Shown: positions 6,921-14,291, counted from the stretch's first letter. The stretch: 23,433 nucleotides of DNA from Clostridiales bacterium (GCA_019421385.1 JAHZFK010000008.1:1118-24550), one strand, 5' to 3'. Translations and numbers: made by a program. The notes: generated from the letters alone by a model not told the origin.

Positions 6921-7802
6921 TTATACCTTTTCACTCACGCGCTTACCGAGCAGGCCGTCCGGCTTGACCAGCAGCACGATGATCAGCACCGCAAACACGA
7001 TCGCATCCGAAAGCTGCGTCGAGATATATGCCTTGGCAAAAATCTCGATCACACCCAACAGGATGCCGCCCAGCAGCGCGCCCGGAATCGAGCCGATACC
7101 GCCGAATACCGCCGCAGTAAACGCCTTAATACCGGGCATCGAGCCGGTCGTCGGCAGCAGGGTCGGATAAGCCGAGCAGAGCAGCACACCCGCAATCGCG
7201 GCAAGGCCGGAACCGATGGCAAAGGTCAGCGAAATCGTCGTGTTGACGTTAATACCCATCAGCTGCGCCGCGCCCTTATCCTCGGACACCGCACGCATCG
7301 CCGTGCCCATCTTGGTTTTGCCGGTGAACAGCGTCAGCGCGATCATGATGACAACACATGCCACAATCGTGACGATCGTCACGCGCGTGATGGTCAGCTG
7401 TCCGCCAAACAGCTGGATCGGGTCGCCGCCAACCACCGAGGTAAAGCTCTTCGTGCTCGAACCCCAGATAAGCAGCGCCGCATTCTGCAAAAAGTAGGAA
7501 ACGCCGATGGCTGTAATCAGCACCGCCAGCGACGGCGCCATGCGCAGCGGCTTATAGGCCAAGCGCTCGATAACCACACCCAGCGCCGTGCAGACCACAA
7601 CCGCCAGCAGCACGCCCGCAATCGGCGGCCAGCCCAGATAGGTCGTGGCACAGAAGCACATATAACCGCCGACCATGATAACATCGCCATGCGCAAAGTT
7701 CAGCATTTTTGCAATGCCGTAAACCATCGTGTATCCCAGTGCGATGATTGCGTAAATGCTTCCCAGACTGATGCCGTTGATCAGATGGTTGAGAAAGCTC
7801 AT
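6921..7802 (-). CDS. livH: Branched-chain amino acid ABC transporter permease LivH
   Basis: This 293-residue inner-membrane permease has about eight hydrophobic helices. The LivH signature region GYTMVYGIAKMLNFAHGDVIMVGGY lies near the N-terminus, and FGGIGSIPGALLGGILLGVIE near the C-terminus. ATG 7802 is the chosen start: GAGGTG lies 9 nt upstream. A GTG at 7814 would begin inside that ribosome-binding site. A 238-bp spacer with two hairpins separates it from livK, so expression of the permease segment may be lower than that of the binding protein. Confidence 0.93.
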   Translation of the reverse strand: MSFLNHLINGISLGSIYAIIALGYTMVYGIAKMLNFAHGDVIMVGGYMCFCATTYLGWPPIAGVLLAVVVCTALGVVIERLAYKPLRMAPSLAVLITAIGVSYFLQNAALLIWGSSTKSFTSVVGGDPIQLFGGQLTITRVTIVTIVACVVIMIALTLFTGKTKMGTAMRAVSEDKGAAQLMGINVNTTISLTFAIGSGLAAIAGVLLCSAYPTLLPTTGSMPGIKAFTAAVFGGIGSIPGALLGGILLGVIEIFAKAYISTQLSDAIVFAVLIIVLLVKPDGLLGKRVSEKV

Positions 7803-7846
7803 GGTTTCATACACCTCAAATCTTTTTCATTTCTCTTATCCGTTTG

Positions 7847-7897
7847 TGGGATGGGGCGGTGGCTTGGCTGCTTCGGTCAAGCCGTCGCCCCACCCCA
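7847..7897. repeat. Long imperfect hairpin in the livK-livH spacer
   Basis: A roughly 20-bp GC-rich stem (7847-7866 with 7878-7897, two or three mismatches) with a TTCG-like tip lies 45 bp upstream of livH. Neither strand has a following T-tract, so it is not a standard terminator. It could stabilise or pause the mRNA between livK and livH. Confidence 0.6.
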
Positions 7898-7921
7898 TAA
7901 TACCGGCAAACAGGAAAAATA

Positions 7922-7957
7922 GACAAAGGAGGGCTGTCGCAGAATGCGGCGCCCTCC
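7922..7957 (-). terminator. Weak terminator/attenuator after livK
   Basis: GGAGGGC (7928-7934) pairs with GCCCTCC (7951-7957), with an inner GTCGC/GCGGC stem. On the - strand it is followed by TTTGTCTATTTTT, a broken T-tract. This is the pattern of a partial terminator that lets some polymerase through to livHMGF. Confidence 0.6.
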
Positions 7958-8040
7958 CTTGCTACTCACTTGCGTCTTGTGTGCGCCGCGCGCACCAATT
8001 TCGTTATCCGAGTGAAACCTTGTTTCCCTCAGACCTCATT

Positions 8041-9186
8041 TTACATGCCGACGTATGCGCCGTTTTCAATAACCATGCCCTTCGGGCTCTTGGAAACCGC
8101 ACCGGTGGAGTCCCAAGTCATGTTCTCGCCGGTCAGGCCGTTGAAGGTCATAGAGGTGAACTGCTCGATCATCACGTCGCACAGCTCTTCCGCAGACATG
8201 TCGGGCGTAGCGCCGGCAGCCTCAAGCGCCTGTGCATATGCGTAAACGCAGTCATATGCGTCTGCTGCGAACTGGTTCGGTACCTCGCCGTACAGCTCCT
8301 TGTACTTCTCTACGAAAGCGACGGTCTTTTCATCGGTCGCGTCCGCGTTGAACGGGGTCAGCAGCATAACGCCTTCCGCCAGTGCCAGGTCAAAGTTCTC
8401 TACGGTCAGGATACCGTCCATGCCGTCCACGCCGAAGAACTTGGGCGCATAGCCCATCGCATTGGCCTGGGTCAGGATGAGGGATGCCGGGGTGTAGTAG
8501 ATCGGCAGGAATACCAGATCCGCACCCTTGCTCTTAGCATCATTCAGCTGCACCGAGAAGTCGGTCGCGGAAGCATCGGTGAAGGTGGTGTCGGAAACAA
8601 CTTCCAGACCCTTGGTCTCAGCCTCTGCAATGAACTTGTCGTGAATGCCGGTGGAGTAAACGTCGTCATTCTTCCAGATGATCGCGATCTTGGTGCCGAG
8701 CTTCTGATCTGCGATATATTCCGCGGAAGCGGTACCCTGGTTCGGGTCAGCAAAGCACATCTGGAATACGTTGTCCTTGCCCTCGGTGGTCGCCACAGAG
8801 GAAGCAGACGGGGTCAGCGCAAAGATGCGGTCTGCGTTGAGGTCAGTCGAAATTGCCTCACAGGGCTTGGAAGTAACCGAACCCAGCGACAGCTGCATTC
8901 CCCAGTCCTTCAGGGTGTTGTATGCGTTGACAGCCTTCTCGGTGTTGTTCTCGTCGTCCTCGAACTTCAGCTCGATCTGGACGCCGCCCTTGGCGTTGAT
9001 CTCTTCCGCTGCGATCTCCGCACCGCGCTTGACCGCGTTGCCGTAAATCGCTGCGTCACCGGTCAGCGGAGAGGTGCCGCCGATCTTAAATGCATTAGCA
9101 TCGCCCTGTTCGCTGCCGCCGCCGCAGCCGGCCAGCGTACCAACCAGCATCAAGCCGGCCAGCATCATGCTGAGACTTTTCTTCAT
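8041..9186 (-). CDS. livK: Branched-chain amino acid ABC transporter substrate-binding lipoprotein
   Basis: This 381-residue extracellular binding protein belongs to the periplasmic-binding-protein type I (Peripla_BP_6/LivK) family. A lipoprotein signal peptide is clear: MKKSLSMMLAGLMLVGTLAGC, with lipobox LAGC and Cys21 as the lipidation site, followed by a Gly/Ser linker. The mature protein starts FKIGGTSPLTGDAAIYGNAVKRGAEIAAEEINAKGG, typical of the family, and continues with the two-lobe pattern. It captures amino acids outside the membrane and delivers them to LivH/LivM. AAGGAG lies about 9 nt before the ATG. It is the first gene of the liv operon. Ligand specificity (Leu/Ile/Val or another amino acid) cannot be settled by eye. 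Confidence 0.93.
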   Translation of the reverse strand: MKKSLSMMLAGLMLVGTLAGCGGGSEQGDANAFKIGGTSPLTGDAAIYGNAVKRGAEIAAEEINAKGGVQIELKFEDDENNTEKAVNAYNTLKDWGMQLSLGSVTSKPCEAISTDLNADRIFALTPSASSVATTEGKDNVFQMCFADPNQGTASAEYIADQKLGTKIAIIWKNDDVYSTGIHDKFIAEAETKGLEVVSDTTFTDASATDFSVQLNDAKSKGADLVFLPIYYTPASLILTQANAMGYAPKFFGVDGMDGILTVENFDLALAEGVMLLTPFNADATDEKTVAFVEKYKELYGEVPNQFAADAYDCVYAYAQALEAAGATPDMSAEELCDVMIEQFTSMTFNGLTGENMTWDSTGAVSKSPKGMVIENGAYVGM

Positions 9187-9260
9187 GGTAATCTTCTCCT
9201 TTACTATAAATCTCCCCCGCCCCGCAGAATTTATTTCTGTAAAGCGTTAGATTATTTTTT

Positions 9261-9289
9261 ATTATACTACGGTTTTGTAAAATCGGCAT
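9261..9289 (-). promoter_or_regulatory. Candidate livK promoter
   Basis: On the - strand a perfect TATAAT lies at 9266-9261, giving a start near 9254 and a leader of about 68 nt. The -35 at 17-18 bp is poor (ATGCCG-like), so an activator may be needed or another promoter used. The remainder of the 9187-9478 spacer is AT-rich, and I see no gene or RNA in it. Confidence 0.45.
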
Positions 9290-9478
9290 TGTTTTTTTCG
9301 ATTTGCATACAATTTCAGGAATACTACTGATTATCATTTGAACAAAATTGCAAAATTTGTGCTTTCTTCCGAAAAACATTTGTCCGTCGTGCAAGGAATC
9401 ATGCAACCGTTTTCAGTGCCGCGCAGGTTTTTTTGCATCCACCGTCCAGCCCGTCGACTTCCCCGCTACGAAGCGCGC

Positions 9479-9509
9479 AAAAAACAGACCCGTACTGTGT
9501 CCGGGTCTG
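9479..9509 (-). terminator. Terminator after ispF
   Basis: CAGACCCG (9485-9492) pairs with CGGGTCTG (9502-9509). On the - strand the hairpin is followed by six T (complement of 9479-9484). A second small hairpin (GCTGCC/GGCAGC, 9516-9532) lies between it and the ispF stop. Confidence 0.82.
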
Positions 9510-9534
9510 CCGATGGCTGCCGTCCGGCAGCGTC

Positions 9535-10011
9535 TTATTCCATCCGCTCGAGCAGGCAGACGCAATGCGCCGCGATGCCCTGCTTTGCCCCCGTAAAGCC
9601 GAGCTTTTCCTCGGTCGTTGCCTTGACTGAAACGCGCGATACCTCGCAGCCGAGCGCCCCGGCAATATTCTCGCGCATCTGCATGATGTGCGGCGCGAGC
9701 TTGGGCGCCTGCGCCAGCACGGTCGCGTCCAGATTGCCCAACCGATACCCCTCTTCTGCAATCAGGGCCGCGACATGCCGCAGCAGCGCCATGCTGTCCG
9801 CGCCCTTATAGCGCGGATCGGTATCCGGAAAGTGCTTGCCGATATCGCCTAACGCCAGCGCACCGAGCAGCGCGTCCATCACTGCATGAACCAGCACGTC
9901 GGCATCCGAATGCCCGTCCAGTCCGGTTTCGTGCGGGATATCCACCCCGCCAATGATACATTTGCGGCCTTCCACCAATCGGTGTACATCATATCCATGT
10001 CCAATGCGCAT
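9535..10011 (-). CDS. ispF: 2-C-methyl-D-erythritol 2,4-cyclodiphosphate synthase (IspF)
   Basis: This enzyme of the MEP isoprenoid pathway cyclises CDP-methylerythritol 2-phosphate to methylerythritol cyclodiphosphate with release of CMP. At 158 residues it has the standard length of the trimeric enzyme. Metal ligands are visible as D8 and H10 (GYDVHRL) and H42 (DADVLVHAVMDALLGA). HSDAD (34-38) and the following DIGKHFPDTDPRYKGADS block form the active-site wall. It follows ispD with only 2 bp between, so the two are coupled. A strong terminator follows. Confidence 0.97.
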   Translation of the reverse strand: MRIGHGYDVHRLVEGRKCIIGGVDIPHETGLDGHSDADVLVHAVMDALLGALALGDIGKHFPDTDPRYKGADSMALLRHVAALIAEEGYRLGNLDATVLAQAPKLAPHIMQMRENIAGALGCEVSRVSVKATTEEKLGFTGAKQGIAAHCVCLLERME

Positions 10012-10013
10012 GG

Positions 10014-10730
10014 TCAGTCGTCCTCCCTGTTCAAAAACGCCTCGGCAGCCGGAATGTCCTCAGGCGTGGTGATCTTGATATTTTCGTAGCTGCCGTGCGT
10101 GGCGCGCACGGTCTGTCCCAACGCTTCGACCGCCGCACAGTCATCGGTAAACGACCGGTCGTTCCGCTGCGCATCGGTCAGCGCGCGCAGCAATACGTCC
10201 CGACGGAATACCTGCGGCGTCTGCACTGCCGCCAGCGTGTCGCGCGGCACATCCGCCACGATGCAGCCGTTCTCAATACGCTTGATGCTGTCCTTGACCG
10301 GCACGACCGGCGCCGCCGCACCACATTCGGCCGCCGCGTACACCGCCTCGGTGATGACCGCCTCGCTTACCAGCGGCCGCGCGCCGTCATGTACAGCAAC
10401 CAGCACGGTATCTTCGGGTGCAGCCGTGATGCCCGCCAATACGGATGCCGTGCGGCTGTCCCCGCCGCGCGTGACCGTGCGCAGCTTGGAAATGCCGAAC
10501 GAACGCGCCAGATCGGTATAGGGCATAATATCCTGCTCGCGGCAGACCAGCACGATATCGCGCACGACCGCGCATTTTTCAAACGCATTCAGCGTATGCG
10601 CCAGCACGGGCGCGCCGGCAAGCGGCAGCAGCAGCTTATTCTCTCCCCCCATGCGGCGCGACGAACCCGCCGCCACGATTACCGCGCACACCGCCGCGGG
10701 TGCGGATTTTTTCTTTCTTCTTTCCTGCAT
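10014..10730 (-). CDS. ispD: 2-C-methyl-D-erythritol 4-phosphate cytidylyltransferase (IspD)
   Basis: This enzyme joins CTP and methylerythritol 4-phosphate to give CDP-methylerythritol, two steps before IspF in the MEP pathway. The nucleotide-binding loop is VIVAAGSSRRMGGENK (residues 18-32). AVHDGARPLVS, VPVKDSIK and AVQTPQVF are the other IspD landmarks. The frame is open to 10781, but that would run through the carD terminator hairpin. ATG 10730 lies 7 nt after AAAGGAG and gives 238 residues, the usual size; a closer ATG at 10736 is too near the site. The N-terminus has a basic patch (QERRKKK) not typical of the core fold. It sits directly behind the carD terminator, so it either depends on readthrough or has a promoter I could not identify. 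Confidence 0.95.
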   Translation of the reverse strand: MQERRKKKSAPAAVCAVIVAAGSSRRMGGENKLLLPLAGAPVLAHTLNAFEKCAVVRDIVLVCREQDIMPYTDLARSFGISKLRTVTRGGDSRTASVLAGITAAPEDTVLVAVHDGARPLVSEAVITEAVYAAAECGAAAPVVPVKDSIKRIENGCIVADVPRDTLAAVQTPQVFRRDVLLRALTDAQRNDRSFTDDCAAVEALGQTVRATHGSYENIKITTPEDIPAAEAFLNREDD

Positions 10731-10745
10731 ATACATACTCCTTTG

Positions 10746-10775
10746 AAAAAAGGCTTTGCTCTTCCGCAAAGCCTT
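10746..10775 (-). terminator. Terminator after carD
   Basis: A perfect 10-bp stem AAGGCTTTGC/GCAAAGCCTT (10750-10759 with 10766-10775) and 6-nt loop run into six T on the - strand. It lies only 6 nt from the carD stop and about 10 nt before the ispD ribosome-binding site. Confidence 0.85.
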
Positions 10776-10780
10776 CTGCA

Positions 10781-11260
10781 TTATGTTCCCAAATGCTGAT
10801 CAATCACCTGTGCGATCTCCTGCGGACTGCAATCCAGTGCAAAGCACAGCTCAGACTCCAGAATCTGCCGCGCAGAGAGCAGCATTTTTTTCTCCCCCGT
10901 GGATAAACCGCGTTCCCTGTCGCGTGCGGCAAGGCTTTTGACCACCTGCGCCACCTCATCCAGATCCCCCGAACGGATGTGCAGCATATTCTCCCGGTAG
11001 CGCTGGTTCCAGCCCTTGCTCTCGCTGCTGGCGATATCATCCAGCCGCTGCAAAAACGCCTGCGCCTGCGCACAGGAGCAGACCGGACGCACCCCCAGCT
11101 TTTCGCACGCATCAATCGGGATAAACAGCTGTGTATCGTCCAGCGCAAGCCTGAGGGCATAATATGTTGCGGGCACGCCGTCGATCGTGCGCTCGACGAT
11201 GTCCGCAATCACACCTGCGCCGTGCAATGGATGAACGACCTTCTCGCCGATCTGATACAT
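10781..11260 (-). CDS. CarD-family transcriptional regulator
   Basis: This 159-residue protein has a CarD/CdnL/TRCF-type RNA-polymerase-interacting domain. The N-terminus (residues 1-60) begins YQIGEKVVHPLHGAGVIADI and continues through TYYALRL and LFIPID, the Tudor-like fold that binds the polymerase beta subunit. The rest is helical (RYRENMLHIRSGDLDEVAQVVKSLAARDRERGLSTGEKKMLLSARQILESELC) and matches the DNA-contacting domain of CdnL proteins. Members stabilise open promoter complexes, often at rRNA and stress promoters. GGAGG lies before the ATG. It follows the spoIVFB-like gene by 40 bp and may share its transcript or use the candidate promoter at 11298-11326. Confidence 0.93.
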   Translation of the reverse strand: MYQIGEKVVHPLHGAGVIADIVERTIDGVPATYYALRLALDDTQLFIPIDACEKLGVRPVCSCAQAQAFLQRLDDIASSESKGWNQRYRENMLHIRSGDLDEVAQVVKSLAARDRERGLSTGEKKMLLSARQILESELCFALDCSPQEIAQVIDQHLGT

Positions 11261-11297
11261 AATGCCTCCGTTCCAGCAAGCCTCTGTGATCTTTTTT

Positions 11298-11326
11298 ATC
11301 TTACATCATATTGACGCTATTGGCAA
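11298..11326 (-). promoter_or_regulatory. Candidate carD promoter overlapping the spoIVFB-like stop codon
   Basis: On the - strand, TTGCCA (11326-11321) and TAAGAT (11303-11298) are spaced 17 bp apart. The -10 includes the upstream gene's stop. A vegetative promoter here would uncouple carD from a sporulation-specific upstream promoter. This is weak because the -10 matches at only four of six positions. Confidence 0.4.
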
Positions 11327-11864
11327 GATTTTTCGCGCTTTTCACGCCGATCAGTGTACCGATCAGCAGCAGCCAGCAGCCGCCTCCCGCGCGCAGCAGC
11401 CAAAGCCCGCAAAACAGCAGACCCCCAGCACTCAGCGCAGCGAGCGCCATCCTTGCGGTTTCCGCGCCGCCCGCGCACAGATGCTCCAGCGCCATCCCGC
11501 CGTCAAGCGGCGGCATGGGCAGCAAATTGAACGCACCCAGCAGCACACTCGCGCCTGCCAGCCGGTACCAGCCGCACGTCTGTGCCAGCGCAGTCAGGGC
11601 AAAGCTCGCTGCCGGCCCCGCCAGACACACCGCCGCCCGCGCAAAACGCCCCTCCGGCAGCGCACAGTGCAGCACTGCGCCGCAGCAGGTCAGCGTCAGG
11701 CGGTACAGCCGTCCGCCGGACAGACGCAGCACCAACAGATGCCCCGCCTCATGTACGGTAGCCGCCAGCAGTACCAGCGGCAGCACGTTTGTCCGGTCTG
11801 CGCACCACAGCGCGGCAAGCAACACGACAAACCCATCCCGTACCTCGACCCGGCCGCGCGTCAC
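11301..11864 (-). CDS. M50 site-2 metalloprotease, SpoIVFB-like
   Basis: This 187-residue intramembrane protease has the zinc-binding motif HEAGH (residues 38-42) in a first hydrophobic core and the third ligand in NLLPMPPLDGG (D121). Both catalytic parts are intact. The protein is mostly membrane helices. GTG 11864 is the preferred start: it overlaps the upstream stop as GTGA and lies about 6 nt after GGAG, while the upstream ATG 11912 would overlap the neighbour by 52 bp. In Bacillus subtilis, spoIVFA-spoIVFB encodes an inhibitor and the protease that cleaves pro-sigma-K in the mother cell. The same gene order occurs here. Unlike B. subtilis SpoIVFB, no C-terminal CBS domain is present, so regulation may differ. 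Family firm, sporulation role inferred. Confidence 0.85.
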   Translation of the reverse strand: MTRGRVEVRDGFVVLLAALWCADRTNVLPLVLLAATVHEAGHLLVLRLSGGRLYRLTLTCCGAVLHCALPEGRFARAAVCLAGPAASFALTALAQTCGWYRLAGASVLLGAFNLLPMPPLDGGMALEHLCAGGAETARMALAALSAGGLLFCGLWLLRAGGGCWLLLIGTLIGVKSAKNLANSVNMM

Positions 11865-12580
11865 GCCAGCTCCAGATAATCCGACGGGTCGAGCGCCATG
11901 CCGTCCTTCCACAGTTCTAAATGCAGGTGCGGGCCGGTCGTGTTGCCTGTCTGCCCGACAAGCGCAATCTCACCGCCGCATTTCACCTGATCGCCCACGC
12001 CTGCCAGAATACTGCTGCAGTGCGCATACAGCGTAGAAAAACCGCTCGCATGGTCGACGATCAGATACTTTCCATAGTCGGATTCCCCCACCTCGCGCAC
12101 TGTGCCATCGGCAAACGCCACAATCGGCGTCCCCTCATCGGCGGCGATATCCAAGCCGTAATGGAAGGCAGGCTCTCCCGTGGTCGGGCTTAACCGACTG
12201 CCAAACCCGGAGGTCAGCGTGCCCTCGGTGGGTAAGACATGCTCAAACGACAGTGCATGAACGGTCTCATCCACCGTGTCCGGAAACAAACTCAGTTCGC
12301 GGCCGAGTACATCCTCCGCGCCGCCGGACGAAGCCGCATAAGTGCCTTCCCCTCCGGACTGCTCCCCGAACACCGCATCCGCGTCCTCTCCGCCGAATAC
12401 AGCGAGCATCTGATCCACACCGGGCGTGCCCGCAAGCACCTGTGCCGCTTTTTCCCGTGCGGCGACTGCCAAAGGCGTATCTGAATATTTAACAATCCCC
12501 GCAGCAAGCACCAGCGCCACCACCAGCAACAGACCCTTGCCGCTGCCAGCGCGCTTGCGCACCGGACGTTTTCCTGTCAT
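11861..12580 (-). CDS. M23 (LytM) peptidase-domain membrane protein, SpoIVFA-like
   Basis: This 239-residue protein has a basic N-terminus, one membrane helix (about 15-31), a Ser/Gly/Glu-rich linker and a C-terminal M23 domain (about 118-235). The LytM zinc residues are all present: H140 and D144 (HYGLD), H187 (LYAH) and the HLH pair at 218-220. It could therefore hydrolyse peptidoglycan, unlike the degenerate SpoIVFA of B. subtilis. The frame is open to 12757, but ATG 12580 follows AAAGGAGG and sits about 20 nt after a sigma-E-like promoter. Its stop overlaps the start of the M50 protease gene by 4 bp. The anchored LytM domain next to an M50 protease matches the spoIVFA-spoIVFB pair. A SpoIIQ-like or general cell-wall hydrolase is the alternative. 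Confidence 0.85.
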   Translation of the reverse strand: MTGKRPVRKRAGSGKGLLLVVALVLAAGIVKYSDTPLAVAAREKAAQVLAGTPGVDQMLAVFGGEDADAVFGEQSGGEGTYAASSGGAEDVLGRELSLFPDTVDETVHALSFEHVLPTEGTLTSGFGSRLSPTTGEPAFHYGLDIAADEGTPIVAFADGTVREVGESDYGKYLIVDHASGFSTLYAHCSSILAGVGDQVKCGGEIALVGQTGNTTGPHLHLELWKDGMALDPSDYLELA

Positions 12581-12605
12581 TCCGCCGCCTCCTTTCACTT
12601 GGTAT

Positions 12606-12635
12606 AGCTTATGCAGACACAGGACAGGAATATGC
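12606..12635 (-). promoter_or_regulatory. Sigma-E-type sporulation promoter of the spoIVFA/B-like operon
   Basis: On the - strand, GCATATT (12635-12629) matches the sigma-E -35 consensus KMATATT exactly. After 15 bp comes CATAAGCT (12613-12606), matching CATACAnT at five of seven positions. Transcription would start near 12600, about 20 nt before the ATG. The B. subtilis spoIVF operon is sigma-E dependent. Consensus recalled from memory; not verified by experiment. Confidence 0.6.
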
Positions 12636-12715
12636 CTCCACGCTTTGCGCATGTTATCAGCCGCTCTGTGAGCGGCATCGGAAAGTCGAGCTTTGCCCGA
12701 CTTTTCGATACAAAC

Positions 12716-12748
12716 AGAAAAAGAGCTTCGGAAAATCCGAAGCTCTTT
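12716..12748 (-). terminator. Main terminator after gdhA
   Basis: A perfect 13-bp stem (12736-12748 with 12720-12732) with an AAA loop runs into TTTTTCTG on the - strand. It is the last and strongest of three hairpins behind gdhA. Confidence 0.85.
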
Positions 12749-12760
12749 GTTCTGCAATAG

Positions 12761-12819
12761 GCATTCCCAGCCATCGGCTGGCGATGCCGTTTCTTATTTG
12801 CGGCTGTATGCCGCAAATA
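12761..12819 (-). repeat. Two further tandem hairpins between gdhA and its terminator
   Basis: GGCAT..CCAGC/GGCTGG..ATGCC (12761-12789) and TTATTTGCGGC/GCCGCAAATAA (12794-12820 region) each form a stem of about 10 bp. Neither has a T-tract. They may protect the gdhA mRNA 3' end or be remnants of small repeats. Confidence 0.6.
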
Positions 12820-12825
12820 AAGCAA

Positions 12826-14169
12826 TTAGCATACGCCCTGCGCCAGCATTGCGTCGGCAATCTTCTCGAAGCCGCCGATGTTCGCGCCCATGACCAGATT
12901 GTCCTTGTGGCCGTACTTCTCAGCCGCAGTGATGCAGGTCTTGAAGATGTTGACCATGATATCGTGCAGACGCTGGTCGACCTCCTCGAAGGTCCAGGAC
13001 AGACGCAGCGAGTTCTGGCTCATCTCCAGACCGGAGGTTGCAACGCCGCCTGCGTTGGCAGCCTTCGCCGGGCCAAAGAATACGTCGTTTGCCTGGAACG
13101 CGGCAACTGCCTCCGGAGTGGACGGCATGTTTGCGCCTTCCGCAACGAACTTGCAGCCGTTTGCGATCAGTGCCTTTGCGTCGTTCTCGTCCAGCTCGTT
13201 CTGGGTTGCGCACGGCAGCGCGATATCGCACTTGACGCTCCACGGACGCTGACCCTCGGTGTAGGTGCTGCCCGCAACGCGCTCTGCATACTCCTTGATG
13301 CGGCCGCGCTTGACTTCCTTGATATCCTTGACCACATCGAGGTTGATGCCGTTGGGATCGTAGATGAAGCCGTTGGAGTCGGACATGGTGACGACCTTCG
13401 CGCCCAACTGGGTCGCCTTCTCGCAAGCGTAGATCGCTACGTTGCCCGAACCGGAGATCGCAACCGTCTTGCCCTCGAACGAAGTGCCCTTATATGCGAG
13501 CATTTCCTTCATATAATAGCACAGGCCATAGCCGGTCGCCTGCGTGCGTGCCAGCGAGCCGCCGTAGGACAGGCCCTTGCCGGTCAGAACGCCGGTGAAC
13601 TCGTTGCGCAGGCGCTTGTACTGGCCGTACATGAAGCCGATCTCACGGCCGCCAACGCCGATGTCGCCCGCCGGTACGTCGGTGAACTGGCCGATGTGCT
13701 TGGAAAGCTCGGTGATGAAAGACTGGCAGAAACGCATAACCTCTGCATCCGACTTGCCCTTCGGGTCGAAGTCCGAGCCGCCCTTGCCGCCGCCCATGGG
13801 CAGGCTGGTCAAGCTGTTCTTGAAGCACTGCTCGAAGCCGAGGAACTTGATAACCGAAGCGTTAACAGACGGATGGAAACGCAGGCCGCCCTTGTAGGGG
13901 CCGATCGCGGAGTTGAACTGTACGCGGAAGCCACGGTTGACCTGTACCTTGCCCTCGTCGTCCACCCACGGAACGCGGAACATGATCATGCGCTCCGGCT
14001 CAACGATGCGGTCGATGATACCGTTCTTCTCCAGCTCGGGACGAGCCTCAACGACAGGCTCAAAGCTTTCGAGCACCTCGAGAACCGCCTGCTGAAATTC
14101 CGGCTCGTTCGGGTTGCGCTTTTGTACGGTTTCATACACGCGCTTGAGGTAAGAGTTGGTAAGTGCCAT
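12826..14169 (-). CDS. gdhA: NADP-type glutamate dehydrogenase, hexameric
   Basis: This enzyme interconverts 2-oxoglutarate plus ammonium and glutamate with a nicotinamide cofactor, the central nitrogen entry point. The 447 residues match the class I hexameric enzymes. Substrate-site blocks are PYKGGLRFHP (K93) and PMGGGKGGSDFDPKGKSD (catalytic-type K129). The Rossmann loop is ISGSGNVA (238-245), and TMSDSNG (261-267) is the usual NADP-enzyme version of the next strand. ATG 14169 is chosen over 14211 because AAGGAGG lies just upstream. It appears monocistronic, with a promoter at 14263-14291 and a strong terminator. Cofactor preference is inferred by similarity. Confidence 0.96.
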   Translation of the reverse strand: MALTNSYLKRVYETVQKRNPNEPEFQQAVLEVLESFEPVVEARPELEKNGIIDRIVEPERMIMFRVPWVDDEGKVQVNRGFRVQFNSAIGPYKGGLRFHPSVNASVIKFLGFEQCFKNSLTSLPMGGGKGGSDFDPKGKSDAEVMRFCQSFITELSKHIGQFTDVPAGDIGVGGREIGFMYGQYKRLRNEFTGVLTGKGLSYGGSLARTQATGYGLCYYMKEMLAYKGTSFEGKTVAISGSGNVAIYACEKATQLGAKVVTMSDSNGFIYDPNGINLDVVKDIKEVKRGRIKEYAERVAGSTYTEGQRPWSVKCDIALPCATQNELDENDAKALIANGCKFVAEGANMPSTPEAVAAFQANDVFFGPAKAANAGGVATSGLEMSQNSLRLSWTFEEVDQRLHDIMVNIFKTCITAAEKYGHKDNLVMGANIGGFEKIADAMLAQGVC

Positions 14170-14262
14170 TTTGTTTGTCCTCCTTACATTTCTGCCGCAG
14201 CCTCTTTCCAATTTTCAGGAAAAAGTGCGGAATCGCTTACATACTCGCGGTAGTGTGTAACT

Positions 14263-14291
14263 ATTATATAGTATTTCGAAACAGAGTGCAA
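14263..14291 (-). promoter_or_regulatory. Candidate gdhA promoter
   Basis: On the - strand, TATAAT lies at 14268-14263, with TTGCAC at 14291-14286 at 17 bp spacing. The leader would be about 90 nt. Only the -10 is strong. The surrounding spacer is AT-rich and shared with the divergent MGMT-family gene. Confidence 0.5.

Noticed and set aside
7847..7897. Long hairpin before livH as a riboswitch or T-box
   Set aside because: No T-box bulge, specifier loop or known aptamer core is visible, and the stem is followed by no terminator.
9307..9321. Possible CodY box upstream of livK
   Set aside because: The centre TTTCAG resembles the AATTTTCWGAAAATT consensus but only about 9 of 15 positions match, which is common by chance in AT-rich spacers.
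12784..14253. Long + strand open frame opposite gdhA
   Set aside because: It covers the exact complement of gdhA and ends in the shared promoter region; no RBS or recognisable domain.
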